Below, in pieces: positions 20,371-29,788 of a stretch of 64,000 nt of DNA. The stretch spans positions 1 through 64,000 of the forward strand of contig PLCO01000053.1 in NCBI GenBank assembly GCA_003134815.1, in the 5' to 3' direction. Each line of letters begins with the position of its first letter. Position 1 is the first letter of the stretch. This stretch comes from Acidobacteriaceae bacterium. Lineage in GTDB: Bacteria > Acidobacteriota > Terriglobia > Terriglobales > Acidobacteriaceae. The position numbers and the translations under genes were made by a program. Under the pieces are notes generated by a model. It was not told where the DNA came from, ran no database searches, and saw nothing but the letters and a program-made list of their open reading frames with translations.

Positions 20371-22804
20371 CAAGCCGGTCAGTGGCGAGCCGGCTTGCAA
20401 CGAATCTGAGCCGAAGATTTCGCGAGCGCCGGAGCTGATGCCCGCGCTGAAACCTGCAATTGCCCGGCGCAGGATTCGCGTGCGCGGCGTGGTGCAGGGT
20501 GTTGGCTACCGTCCGTTTGTGTTCCGTTTAGCCGAGGAAGAGGAGCTTGTAGGTTGGGTGACCAACGATAGCGAGGGCGTTGTTGCCGAAGTTGAGGGAG
20601 ACCCGACGCAGATCGAGCGATTCATAGGGAGACTGAGCGAGGAGTGGCCGCCTCTGGCGCGTGTGGATGCTGTTGAGTCCGAAGCGATAGACGCGACACT
20701 TGAGACAGGATTCATCATCCATGCAAGTGAGCGAGGAGCGGAAGCGCGCACCGGAATTCCGGCCGATGCTGCGACCTGCCCGGATTGTCTACGCGAACTT
20801 TTTGATACCAACGATCGACGGTATGGATACCCCTTTCTGAATTGCACCAACTGCGGCCCGCGATTCACGCTGACCAGAAGCGTTCCCTATGACCGGCCGC
20901 AGACCTCGATGGCGAATTTTCAAATGTGCCCTGAGTGCCAGCGAGAGTACGACGATCCGCGTGATCGACGCTTCCACGCGCAGCCGAATGCATGCGCAGT
21001 GTGCGGGCCTCGGCTCATGTTCGTCGACGCGCCCGGCGCGACCGCGAAAGCCGTGGCCGGCTCGCCGCTTGAAGAAACAATCTCCCGGCTCCTGCGCGGC
21101 GAAATCATTGCCATCAAGGGCGTGGGCGGATTTCATCTCGCCGTGGATGCGGAAAAGAGTGCTGCCGTGCGCAGGCTGCGCGAGCGCAAACATCGAGCCG
21201 GCAAGCCATTTGCGGTGATGGTAAAAGATGAGGCCGCGGCCGCGCATTTGTGCAAGATGAGCGAGGCAGAGCGACGGCTGCTGACGAGCGTGGAGCGGCC
21301 AGTAGTCCTGATGAGAAGACTGGAATCAACGACGCTGGAAATCGATGATGGGCCGCACATCGCAGCCGAAGTTGCTCCCGGATTACCGGAGCCCAGTCTG
21401 CCGTGGCCCAGTCTCCCATGGCTCGGGATTTTTCTTCCTTACGCGCCGCTCCATCATTTGCTATTTGTCGACGGCAGGCTGAAAGCGTTGGTGATGACCA
21501 GCGCTAATCTTTCCGACGAACCGATCTGCATTGATAACGACGAGGCGAGGGAACGGCTGGCTGGGATCGCCGATGGCTTTCTGCTGCATGATCGCGAGAT
21601 CCTGCAGCGCTGCGATGACTCTGTGATGGCTGTGGTGGAAGGCGAGCAGCAGTTCCTGCGCCGGGCTCGTGGATATGTTCCGCTGGCAGTGCGTTTGCCG
21701 GTAGCGGCACGGCCCTTGCTGGCCGTGGGCGGCCAGATGAAGTGTGTGTTTACACTCGCGCGCGGGCATGAAGCATTTCAAAGCCAGCATATTGGCGATC
21801 TGGAATACCTCCCAGGCATGGATTTTTTTGAAAGCGCTCTCGCGCACATGCAGAAGACGTTCGATGTGCGGCCCGAGTGCGTGGTGCACGATCTGCATCC
21901 GGAGTATCTGTCCACGCAATGGGCACAGGAACAAACGGAGAGTCGCGGCATCAGGCGCATGGCGGTGCAGCATCATCACGCTCATATTGCGGCGTGCATG
22001 GCGGAGCACGGCGTCACCAATCAGGTGATTGGGATCGCGCTCGATGGCTCGGGCTTTGGCAGCGATGGAACGGTTTGGGGCGGCGAGGTATTGATTGCCG
22101 ATCTGTGCGACTTCAGGCGTGTAGGGCATCTGCGCGCGTTGCCCATGCCCGGCGGATCGAAGGCAGTGGAACAGCCGTGGAGAATGGCGATGAGCGCAGT
22201 ATGGAGTTTGCTGGGCGAAGATGCCGCGCGCGAACTGACTTGGCCAGAGCAAGATGAAAAACTCTTGCTCGCATGGATGCGGCGTGGGCCTGTTGGCCCG
22301 CTTACCTCGAGTTGTGGAAGGTTGTTCGATGCGGTGGCCGCGCTGGTGACTGGCCGGGCCGCAGTTGATTATGAAGCACAGGCGGCCATCGAGCTTGAGG
22401 GGTTGGCCGATGAAGGCGAATGGGGAAGCTATGTAGCTGACGTCGTGGCGGGTGAAGACGGTTGGTTGATTGAGCCGCGAGCGATGTTGCAACAACTGCT
22501 TGAAGACAGGCGCACGGGCGTGAACGCAGCAGTGATGAGTGCACGCTTCCATTCCTGGGTAGCGCGCAGCTTTGCGCTGGCGGTACAACACGCGCGTGAA
22601 AGCACGTTGCTGACCCGAGTATGCTTGTCAGGCGGAACGATGCATAATCATTTGCTTACCCGATTGTTGAAGTGTGAGTTGAACGCGATGGGGTTCGAGG
22701 TGCTGCTGCACCGGGACGTAAGCCCGGGCGATGGCGGATTGAGTTACGGTCAGGCGGCAGTGGCCGCAGCGCGAATGAATGCGGAGTTCGATCGACCTGG
22801 TTAG
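20348..22804 (+). CDS. hypF: carbamoyltransferase HypF
   Basis: Acylphosphatase part RRIRVRGVVQGVGYRPFVFRLA; zinc fingers CPDCLRELF ... CTNCGPRFT ... CPECQREYDD ... CAVCGPRL; VQHHHAHIAACMAEHG. Exact start uncertain. Confidence 0.93.
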   Translation: MQGSPAIDKPVSGEPACNESEPKISRAPELMPALKPAIARRRIRVRGVVQGVGYRPFVFRLAEEEELVGWVTNDSEGVVAEVEGDPTQIERFIGRLSEEWPPLARVDAVESEAIDATLETGFIIHASERGAEARTGIPADAATCPDCLRELFDTNDRRYGYPFLNCTNCGPRFTLTRSVPYDRPQTSMANFQMCPECQREYDDPRDRRFHAQPNACAVCGPRLMFVDAPGATAKAVAGSPLEETISRLLRGEIIAIKGVGGFHLAVDAEKSAAVRRLRERKHRAGKPFAVMVKDEAAAAHLCKMSEAERRLLTSVERPVVLMRRLESTTLEIDDGPHIAAEVAPGLPEPSLPWPSLPWLGIFLPYAPLHHLLFVDGRLKALVMTSANLSDEPICIDNDEARERLAGIADGFLLHDREILQRCDDSVMAVVEGEQQFLRRARGYVPLAVRLPVAARPLLAVGGQMKCVFTLARGHEAFQSQHIGDLEYLPGMDFFESALAHMQKTFDVRPECVVHDLHPEYLSTQWAQEQTESRGIRRMAVQHHHAHIAACMAEHGVTNQVIGIALDGSGFGSDGTVWGGEVLIADLCDFRRVGHLRALPMPGGSKAVEQPWRMAMSAVWSLLGEDAARELTWPEQDEKLLLAWMRRGPVGPLTSSCGRLFDAVAALVTGRAAVDYEAQAAIELEGLADEGEWGSYVADVVAGEDGWLIEPRAMLQQLLEDRRTGVNAAVMSARFHSWVARSFALAVQHARESTLLTRVCLSGGTMHNHLLTRLLKCELNAMGFEVLLHRDVSPGDGGLSYGQAAVAAARMNAEFDRPG

Positions 22805-22829
22805 CCGACGGACACACTATTGATAGGTT

Positions 22830-22904
22830 TGGAGGCGCGGGCCGGGATCGAACCGGCGCATAAAGGTTTTGCAGACCTCTCCCTTACCACTTGGGTACCG
22901 CGCC
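22830..22904 (-). tRNA. tRNA-Cys (GCA)
   Basis: GGCGCGG/CCGCGCC acceptor, loop CTGCAAA (anticodon GCA), T arm GGTTCGATCCC, encoded CCA, U73. Confidence 0.93.
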
Positions 22905-22983
22905 TTGGGTTGCCTGCCTCACGGGTTGCGGATCGGCCCATTCCACTCTTTACCCAGCTCAATGGCGCCGGGGAAATACGGAA

Positions 22984-23058
22984 TGGAGCGGGAGACGAGA
23001 CTTGAACTCGCGACCCTCGCCTTGGCAAGGCGATGCTCTACCACTGAGCTACTCCCGC
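22984..23058 (-). tRNA. tRNA-Gly (GCC)
   Basis: GCGGGAG/CTCCCGC acceptor, loop TTGCCAA, T arm GAGTTCAAGTCTC, encoded CCA. Confidence 0.93.
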
Positions 23059-23062
23059 TTAG

Positions 23063-23174
23063 ACCGGTTCCTGAGTTGTTGTAGCCCTTTCAGAAGTCGT
23101 GCAAAGTGGCTCTTTCTTGAGGAAAGAGCCACTTGAGTGCAATGGCTTCGGGATACAGTAACTCAGGAACCGGT
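23063..23174 (-). ncRNA. nested inverted-repeat element B, candidate structured leader of the tRNA-Gly/tRNA-Cys transcript
   Basis: Outer arms ACCGGTTCCTGAGTT / AACTCAGGAACCGGT (15-bp perfect) and inner hairpin AAGTGGCTCTTTC-TTGAG-GAAAGAGCCACTT (13-bp perfect). The structure is certain; the RNA assignment is inferred. Confidence 0.55.
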
Positions 23175-23188
23175 GTAACGCAAGTTCG

Positions 23189-23217
23189 AGTATACCGGGC
23201 TGCCGAAACCGGGTCAA
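23189..23217 (-). promoter_or_regulatory. sigma70-like promoter for tRNA-Gly/tRNA-Cys
   Basis: Minus strand TTGACC - 17 bp - TATACT, upstream of element B and tRNA-Gly. Confidence 0.65.
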
Positions 23218-23520
23218 ACCTGTTCCGCCCGCTGCGAATAGTTCTTTAGGGCCACGATTTTGCGGGTCAAGATTTCGGCTGCGCGCGACGCTGAGTCAAT
23301 CGCAGTCGAACCTCGTTCGAACGCAATTGAGCGTGGTCCATCGAGCCATCCTTTCGTATCCACGCCGGATTGACCCGCCCCGCAAATTCCCGTAGACTTA
23401 GAGACTGCGAGGGATGTGGCTGGAGCCGCTTCCTACACCGCATCAATTTTCCTGAAAACCAGGTTTCCTGAGAACCGGGACCACCCCTGCAATTCAGGCT
23501 TTGGAGATGGAAGCACAACC

Positions 23521-23799
23521 ATGGCAAACCACGTATCGGCGCTCAAGCGCGCCCGCCAGACCGTAACCCGCACCGAAGTGAATCGCGCCAACCGGAGCCG
23601 CGTGCGCTCAAGCCTGCGCAGCCTGCGCGAGGCGCTGGTCAAAGGCGACGCAAAAGAAGCACAGTCGCAGTACCGGGCCACGGTTTCTGCTCTCGACAAG
23701 AGCGTGCAAAAGGGCGTTTTGCACTCGAATACCGTTTCCCGTTACAAGAGCCGCTTGAACACCCGCCTTAAGGCTCTCGCCACCGCCAAGGCAAAGTAA
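23521..23799 (+). CDS. rpsT: 30S ribosomal protein S20
   Basis: [39 protein letters not shown]. Confidence 0.95.
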   Translation: MANHVSALKRARQTVTRTEVNRANRSRVRSSLRSLREALVKGDAKEAQSQYRATVSALDKSVQKGVLHSNTVSRYKSRLNTRLKALATAKAK

Positions 23800-23844
23800 C
23801 ACCGCAGCCGCAATCAAGTCACGCAATTAAGTCTTTAGATCAGC

Positions 23845-23870
23845 AAGAGCCGGGAGCGCTCCCGGCTCTT
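23845..23870 (+). terminator. rho-independent-like terminator after rpsT
   Basis: Perfect 26-nt palindrome AAGAGCCGGGAGCGCTCCCGGCTCTT followed by CAATTTT. Confidence 0.8.
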
Positions 23871-23891
23871 CAATTTTGCGTGCAACCCAGA

Positions 23892-24521
23892 CTACGGCCC
23901 CTTGCGGAGCAGCGGCTTGAGCACGGGAAATAGTGTGCCGGCGATGATCGTGGAGCCTTTTGCAGTGGGATGGATCCCATCGCCCTGAATGGTCCCCGGA
24001 ACGCGAATCAAATCTTTATAGAGCATAGGCACGAGCGCGACGTGGTGCTTTGCCGCGAGATCGCGAAATATCCGATCGAACGAGCGAATGTAATCGGGCC
24101 CGTAATCCGGCGGAAGCGTGATGCCGGCGAGGAGAATCTTCACATGAGCCTTCTCCAGGCTCGTTAGCACCTGGTCAAGATTATTTTGCGTCTGGTTGAC
24201 GGGTAGTCCGCGCAGCCCGTCGTTGCCGCCAAACTCCACGATCACGATGGCAGGGTGCAGGCGCAGCACTGAAGGCAGGCCGGCGACCGCATCCTTGGTC
24301 GTGGCGCCGCTCGTGCCCAGGTTGATCACTTTATACGCGTAGCCCCGAGCTTCCAGCAGCTTCTGCAGGTCCTCTGGATAGGCCTGGCCATCGGGAAGGC
24401 CCAAACCCGCGGTAATGCTGTCGCCATAGCAGACAAGAATTGGCCGGTCGGCGGCAAAAAGCAGCCCAGCCGGCAAGAACAGTAAACAAACTGCGACAAG
24501 AACCGCGCGCCGAACGTCCAC
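23892..24521 (-). CDS. SGNH/GDSL arylesterase / lysophospholipase (TesA-like), signal peptide
   Basis: ILVCYGDSITAGLGLPDGQAYPEDLQKLL; VIVEFGGNDGLRGLP; GDGIHPTAKGSTIIA. Confidence 0.93.
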   Translation of the reverse strand: MDVRRAVLVAVCLLFLPAGLLFAADRPILVCYGDSITAGLGLPDGQAYPEDLQKLLEARGYAYKVINLGTSGATTKDAVAGLPSVLRLHPAIVIVEFGGNDGLRGLPVNQTQNNLDQVLTSLEKAHVKILLAGITLPPDYGPDYIRSFDRIFRDLAAKHHVALVPMLYKDLIRVPGTIQGDGIHPTAKGSTIIAGTLFPVLKPLLRKGP

Positions 24522-24607
24522 GTATCAAGTGTAGCCGCGTGCCGGAGCGTGTGGGCCGGGGAACTCCAATGACCAGCCATTTACACTGCGAGTGATGGGA
24601 GAGTGAG

Positions 24608-25339
24608 TTGATTCAAGTTAAAGGCGCGAAAAAGTGGATCCAGAATGGCGCGCGGCGCGTGGAGATTTTGCGGGGCATCTCCCTCGACATTCCCGCTGGA
24701 CAATTCATTGCCATCGTGGGCGCGAGCGGAAGCGGAAAGAGCACGTTGCTCGGGCTGCTTGCCGGTCTCGATTCACCCAGCGAAGGAGAGATCTGGCTGG
24801 ATGGCGTGCCCATCCACAACCTTGCGGAGACCGAGCTGGCGGCGGTGCGCGGGCGCAAGATCGGTTTCGTCTTTCAGTCCTATCAGTTGATCCAAACCCT
24901 CACGGCTCTGGAGAATGTGCTGCTTCCTTACGAGCTCAATTTGGAAGGCAACGGCACTGCGCGGGCGCGGCGCCTGCTTGACGAGGTGGGACTGAAGGAT
25001 CGCGTGGATCACTATCCCGTGCAGCTTTCCGGAGGCGAGCAGCAACGCGTAGCAATCGCGCGCGCCTTTGTGGCCGAGCCGCCCATCGTGATGGCCGACG
25101 AGCCTACCGGAAATCTCGATTCGACAAACGGCCGACTGGTACTCGATCTACTGCTCGACCGGAATCGCAAGGCTGGTACAACGCTTGTTCTCGTGACGCA
25201 CGACCCTGAAGTCGCCAGCCGCGCCGACCGCAGGATTGTGCTGAAAGACGGACTCATCGTCGAGGACACCCTGCCTGGCCCGAGCGAGTCCATCCTCAAA
25301 GAACAGGGAATCAACTCAAACGAGACACGGAATGGCTAA
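24608..25339 (+). CDS. ABC transporter ATP-binding protein (YbbA/LolD-like), TTG start
   Basis: Walker [19 protein letters not shown]; signature [27 protein letters not shown]. Confidence 0.92.
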   Translation: MIQVKGAKKWIQNGARRVEILRGISLDIPAGQFIAIVGASGSGKSTLLGLLAGLDSPSEGEIWLDGVPIHNLAETELAAVRGRKIGFVFQSYQLIQTLTALENVLLPYELNLEGNGTARARRLLDEVGLKDRVDHYPVQLSGGEQQRVAIARAFVAEPPIVMADEPTGNLDSTNGRLVLDLLLDRNRKAGTTLVLVTHDPEVASRADRRIVLKDGLIVEDTLPGPSESILKEQGINSNETRNG

Positions 25340-27923
25340 GCGCGCACTGAGCTGGAAGCGCGCCGCTGCCATTGGCTGGCGCGATTTGAAATCGGCCCCC
25401 GGCAAATTCGGTTTTGTCGTTTTGTCGGTGGCCATTGGGGTGGCCGCTCTGGTGGGAGTCCGCGGGCTTAGCGACAGCTTTCGCCAAACTTTGAATACGG
25501 AGGCACGTTCACTGCTGGCAGGCGATCTGAGCGCGCGCATGCTTCGTGCGCCGGCTTACGACGAACTTGGCAAAATCGCGGCGGTTGAAGCTCAAAGCGG
25601 CGGCGCAATCCGCTCTACATGGGTCGCGGAGACTGTCTCCATGGCCTCCGTATCTTCTAATCCTATTCCAATTCTCGTATCGCTCAAGGCCGTCGATCCT
25701 GCTGAATATCCTTTCTACGGAACTGCGGAACTCGATCCGGCAATCTCGCTGCGTCAGGCTTTGCAGGGCGACTCGGCCGTCGTTGCCGACGAATTTCTTA
25801 TCCGGCTGAACGCACACGTCGGCGACACTGTGCGGATCGGCAAAGTGGATTTCAGAATCGCTGCAGTTCTTGAGCAGGAGCCTGATCGCATCAGTGCCGG
25901 CATGGGCCTTGGCCCGCGCGTGATGATCTCGGAGGCGGCACTGGCGAGCACCGGATTGCTTGCTACGGGCAGCCGCGCCAGCCGGCGATTGCTCGTCAAG
26001 CTGCCTGACACGCCGCCGAAAGGCGTATCCGCGGAAGCCGAGACTGCTGCGGTCCGCGCACAACTTGAAGCGGCGCTGCCCGACGCGCAGGTGATGGACT
26101 ACCGCGAGGGCAACCCGGCGCTCACTCGCGGCCTCGACAATGCGACCTCCATTCTGAGCCTCATCTGCCTTGTCGCAATGGTTCTCGGCGCCATCGGCGT
26201 GGCCATGGCGATGCACGCGCATCTTGAGCAGCGCATGGACATGCTGGCGATTCTCAAGGCCATCGGCGCGGGTTCATCTGACCTGCTGCGTATCTTTCTT
26301 TTGCAAACGCTCGGTCTCGGCTTTGCCGGCGGGTTGCTGGGCGTGGCTGCGGGCGTTGCCGTAATGGCCGCACTGCCCGCGGCGTTTGGGCAATTGCTTC
26401 CTGTGCATGTAATCCTCCAATTTCCGTGGCGATCGGCGTTGGCCGGATTGGGAACCGGGCTGCTGACAACATTGCTGTTCTGCCTGCCGCCTCTCCTCGA
26501 CGTGCGGGCCGTGCGGCCGGTGCTGGTGCTGCACAGGCTGGTGGAGCAGGGGCCTTCTGGAATTGCGGACTGGTTTGCGCGTTGGTGGGAGCGGCGGTTG
26601 CAACTCGGGATCGCGGCGGTAGTGATTGCCGCCTTGGCCGGCATCGCGTGGGCGCTGTCAGATTCTCCCAGAGTGGGCGCGTGGTTTGCGCTGCTGTTCA
26701 CCATCACGCTGGTGGTTTTACTGGTTTTGGCGGCTGTGGCGCTTTGGTTTCTCCGGTTTTTCCTGAACCGCACTCGCCTCCATCTGCCATCGTCGCTGCG
26801 CCACGGTCTTGCCAATCTCTATCGCCCCGGCAATCAATCCGCCGCAGTGCTGGCGGCGCTGGGTACAGGTGTCATGCTCATCCTCGCGGTCTATCTCATG
26901 CAGAAAGATCTGTTGACCGATTTGCGCGAGACCGCGTCCCCAAAACTGCCCAATATTTTTCTTGTCGATATGCAAAGCGAAGAGATTGACGGCGTGAAGG
27001 CGTTTTTTGCGCATCAACCTGGAGTGAGTCAGCAACTCAATCTGATGCCGGTGGTGCAGGGTCGGTTTGTTTCGATCAACGGCCAGCCGGTGGAGCAAAT
27101 GAAGGGCCAGCACTATCCGATTCGCATGTTGGAAAGCGCCGAGTTGACCTGGGCCGATGCGCCGCCCGACGGGGACAAAGTGACAGCGGGCGCATGGTGG
27201 GCGAATAGCAACCCTTTGCAAATTGCGGTCAACGACGGAATCGCGCAGCGATTACACATAGGCATAGGCTCCGCGGTTGAGCTTGAGACCGGCGGAACTA
27301 CGCGGACCCTCACAGTCGCCGCCATCTATCGCGCCGATGGGCAGCACCTTGGCGCGCGGGTGCAGTTTGTTCTGCCCTCCGGATTGATTGCCGACCAGCC
27401 GTCTACCTGGTACGGCGGCGTGCACATCGATCCCAAACAGGTGGCTGCAATGGAGCGCGCATTCTTCACGGCCTATCCAACCGTCACCGTGATCAACGTC
27501 GCCGATGTCATGCAGCGCATTGAGAGCGTCGTCGACCAGATCACTTTCGTGGTTCGCTTGCTTGCCGGCTTCTCGATTCTCGCCGGGCTCACCATCCTCG
27601 CCTCAAGCATCGCCAGCACTCGCTTCCGCCGCATGCAGGAGGCGGTTGTGCTCAAGACACTGGGCGCCACGCGCATGCGCATTGTTCGAATCTTCAGCGT
27701 GGAGTTCAGCGTTCTGGGTCTATTGGCCGGCGCAGTTGGCGTGGTCTTCGCCAACCTGCTCACGCGCGTGCTTCTGTATCGGCTCGACGTGGGCTTTCAT
27801 ATCGCATGGGGCGCCACGTTGATCGCGCTCGCGGGAACAGCGGTGCTGGCTACGGCCACGGGCTGGATCGCAAGCTATCGCATTCTCGGCCTGCGCCCGC
27901 TTGAAGTCCTTCGCGAGGAATAG
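25332..27923 (+). CDS. FtsX-like ABC transporter permease (YbbP-like)
   Basis: 863 aa multispanning protein; ends [38 protein letters not shown]; overlaps the ATPase gene. Confidence 0.9.
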   Translation: MAKRALSWKRAAAIGWRDLKSAPGKFGFVVLSVAIGVAALVGVRGLSDSFRQTLNTEARSLLAGDLSARMLRAPAYDELGKIAAVEAQSGGAIRSTWVAETVSMASVSSNPIPILVSLKAVDPAEYPFYGTAELDPAISLRQALQGDSAVVADEFLIRLNAHVGDTVRIGKVDFRIAAVLEQEPDRISAGMGLGPRVMISEAALASTGLLATGSRASRRLLVKLPDTPPKGVSAEAETAAVRAQLEAALPDAQVMDYREGNPALTRGLDNATSILSLICLVAMVLGAIGVAMAMHAHLEQRMDMLAILKAIGAGSSDLLRIFLLQTLGLGFAGGLLGVAAGVAVMAALPAAFGQLLPVHVILQFPWRSALAGLGTGLLTTLLFCLPPLLDVRAVRPVLVLHRLVEQGPSGIADWFARWWERRLQLGIAAVVIAALAGIAWALSDSPRVGAWFALLFTITLVVLLVLAAVALWFLRFFLNRTRLHLPSSLRHGLANLYRPGNQSAAVLAALGTGVMLILAVYLMQKDLLTDLRETASPKLPNIFLVDMQSEEIDGVKAFFAHQPGVSQQLNLMPVVQGRFVSINGQPVEQMKGQHYPIRMLESAELTWADAPPDGDKVTAGAWWANSNPLQIAVNDGIAQRLHIGIGSAVELETGGTTRTLTVAAIYRADGQHLGARVQFVLPSGLIADQPSTWYGGVHIDPKQVAAMERAFFTAYPTVTVINVADVMQRIESVVDQITFVVRLLAGFSILAGLTILASSIASTRFRRMQEAVVLKTLGATRMRIVRIFSVEFSVLGLLAGAVGVVFANLLTRVLLYRLDVGFHIAWGATLIALAGTAVLATATGWIASYRILGLRPLEVLREE

Positions 27924-28023
27924 AAGAATCTGGGACCGGGAAGAGCGCAGCCGGGCAGTTTTGAGATCGGACTTTATCATCTATAGATTGTTTGCCTACG
28001 GCGGATTGCCTGCCTGCGGCAAA

Positions 28024-28052
28024 TTGACCGCGCGCCGGAATCTTCGTAACAT
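28024..28052 (+). promoter_or_regulatory. sigma70-like promoter upstream of tRNA-Gln
   Basis: TTGACC (28024-28029), 17-bp spacer, TAACAT (28047-28052). Confidence 0.5.
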
Positions 28053-28128
28053 GAAGAGGTTGGCTTTGCGCGCCCAGCTTTGGGGGCGGGGCCGATCGGT
28101 CGCAAGACGAGCCGCCACGCCCGCTTGT

Positions 28129-28202
28129 TGCCCCCTCGTTCAATGGTAGGACAGCTGCCTCTGGAGCAGCTTATCGGGGTTCGAATCCCTGGGGGGCAGC
28201 CA
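28129..28202 (+). tRNA. tRNA-Gln (CTG)
   Basis: TGCCCCC/GGGGGCA acceptor, loop CTCTGGA (anticodon CTG), T arm GGTTCGAATCC, encoded CCA. Confidence 0.92.
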
Positions 28203-28219
28203 ATCAAGAATCAACAACT

Positions 28220-29059
28220 TTACGGTTTGCTCACTCCGCTGCCGCCGCTCGTCGAGTGGTCGCTGAGGGAATTTTCGCCGGCGGATTTGTTCCATCTCGT
28301 GGCAGCCCATACATGATAGCTGTTGAAGAGAAATTGACCGCCAAGAATCAGCAGCCACACCCATAACGCAAAACGCAGAGGCCGCCGAGGAACGCGCTTG
28401 CTCAGCATGGTTCCGCAAACCGCTCCGGCTGTGCCGCCGATGATGAGCTGCAGCAACAGCTGAGTGTTGGTCGCGTGCGTAAACCAGTGCGCGCCGCTGC
28501 CGATAAGCGAAACCGCGAAACCGAAAACAATATCGGTTCCTACCACTTGCGCTGGCGCCAGCGGCGTAAGACTGAGCAGCGCCGCGCTGCCCAGCGCTCC
28601 CGCTCCCGCGGAAGAGAATCCCACTTCCGCTCCTACGGGAAACATAAGCCAGGAGAGCAGCGGACTGCGGTCGCGCGCATTCTCGTTATTCTCCATGTGG
28701 CGGAACGAAAAAATGATCTGCCAGATCGCCGTGGTGACCAGAATCCCGCCAAGGATCGCGTTGAGCAGGTTCTCCGATCCCGCGTTAATCAGATGCTTCA
28801 GAAAGAGCGACCCGACGAGAACGCCGGGCGCTCCACCCAGCAGCATGTAGCCCAGCGTGCGCCAGGCCACGTTACGGCGCGCGATTTGCGCGGGCACAAG
28901 GATCAGCTTCACCGCCGTCGAAAACATCAGTCCGATTCCCACGGCGACTGGAGCAGGCACGCCGAGAAACAGCACCAGGACGGGCACCGTGACCGTGCCG
29001 GCGCCCACGCCGGTGAGGGCGATGAACAGTGCGATGAAGAATCCGATGAAGTACTGCAT
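28220..29059 (-). CDS. TauE/SafE family sulfite exporter-like membrane protein
   Basis: FFIALFIALTGVGAGTVTVPVLVLFLGVPAPVAVGIGLMFST; next to sulfate assimilation genes. Confidence 0.9.
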   Translation of the reverse strand: MQYFIGFFIALFIALTGVGAGTVTVPVLVLFLGVPAPVAVGIGLMFSTAVKLILVPAQIARRNVAWRTLGYMLLGGAPGVLVGSLFLKHLINAGSENLLNAILGGILVTTAIWQIIFSFRHMENNENARDRSPLLSWLMFPVGAEVGFSSAGAGALGSAALLSLTPLAPAQVVGTDIVFGFAVSLIGSGAHWFTHATNTQLLLQLIIGGTAGAVCGTMLSKRVPRRPLRFALWVWLLILGGQFLFNSYHVWAATRWNKSAGENSLSDHSTSGGSGVSKP

Positions 29060-29089
29060 TCCCTGGCCCTCAGTCTGCCTGCGCGCGCG

Positions 29090-29788
29090 TCACTTCGCCG
29101 GCGCCGCCTGAATGTGGATGCCGCATTCCACTTTGCGCCCGGCCCAGCGGCCCGACCGCGGATCGTTGGGATCGAGCGGCAACGACGTGCACGGTTCGCA
29201 GCCGATGGAGGTGTAACCCTGCTCGTAGAGCGGCAGCAAGGGAATCGCAAGCCGCTCGCATGCGTACCAAACGTCGCGAGTGGTCCACTCAGCCAGCGGC
29301 GCCAGCTTGAGCACCTGCTTTCCACCGGGCAGCGAAAACATCGCCGACTCTTCCAGTGCCGCGCGGCTCCGGGCCTGTTCGCGGCGCAGACCGGTCAGCC
29401 AAACGCGATAACCAGCGACTGCTTTGAAGAGTGGTTCAACCTTGCGCAGGCCGCAGCAGCGATCGGGGGCGGTTCGATAAAGCAAACCGAACTCCGCTTC
29501 CTGCTCGGCCACCGTCTTTTCCGGCAGCAGATTGATCAGGTTCAGATCCCATTCGCGCGCGATGCGATCGCGATACGCGTAAGTTTCGGCGAAATGATAG
29601 CCGGTATCGAGAAAGAGAACAGGAATGCGCGGGTCAAGCGCGATTGCGAGCCTGGTCAGGAGCACATCTTCGGCCTGAAAGCTGCAGGTCAGGCACACAT
29701 CTCCCTTACCGGTAACTTCGCGCGCCAGGGTGGCCCGGACTTCGTCCAGCTTCGCGTTCACTTCCGCGGCAATCTCCGCAACGCCCAT
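29090..29788 (-). CDS. cysH: APS/PAPS reductase, 4Fe-4S APS reductase type
   Basis: CSFQAEDVLLTRLA, LDTGYHFAETYAY, DRCCGLRKVEPL ... IGCEPCTS: CC...CxxC cluster motif. Confidence 0.92.
   Translation of the reverse strand: MGVAEIAAEVNAKLDEVRATLAREVTGKGDVCLTCSFQAEDVLLTRLAIALDPRIPVLFLDTGYHFAETYAYRDRIAREWDLNLINLLPEKTVAEQEAEFGLLYRTAPDRCCGLRKVEPLFKAVAGYRVWLTGLRREQARSRAALEESAMFSLPGGKQVLKLAPLAEWTTRDVWYACERLAIPLLPLYEQGYTSIGCEPCTSLPLDPNDPRSGRWAGRKVECGIHIQAAPAK

Noticed and set aside
23892-27923. TesA-like esterase divergent from YbbA/YbbP-like ABC genes as a novel association
   Set aside because: The tesA-ybbA-ybbP neighbourhood is known from E. coli and other bacteria; only the divergent orientation differs.
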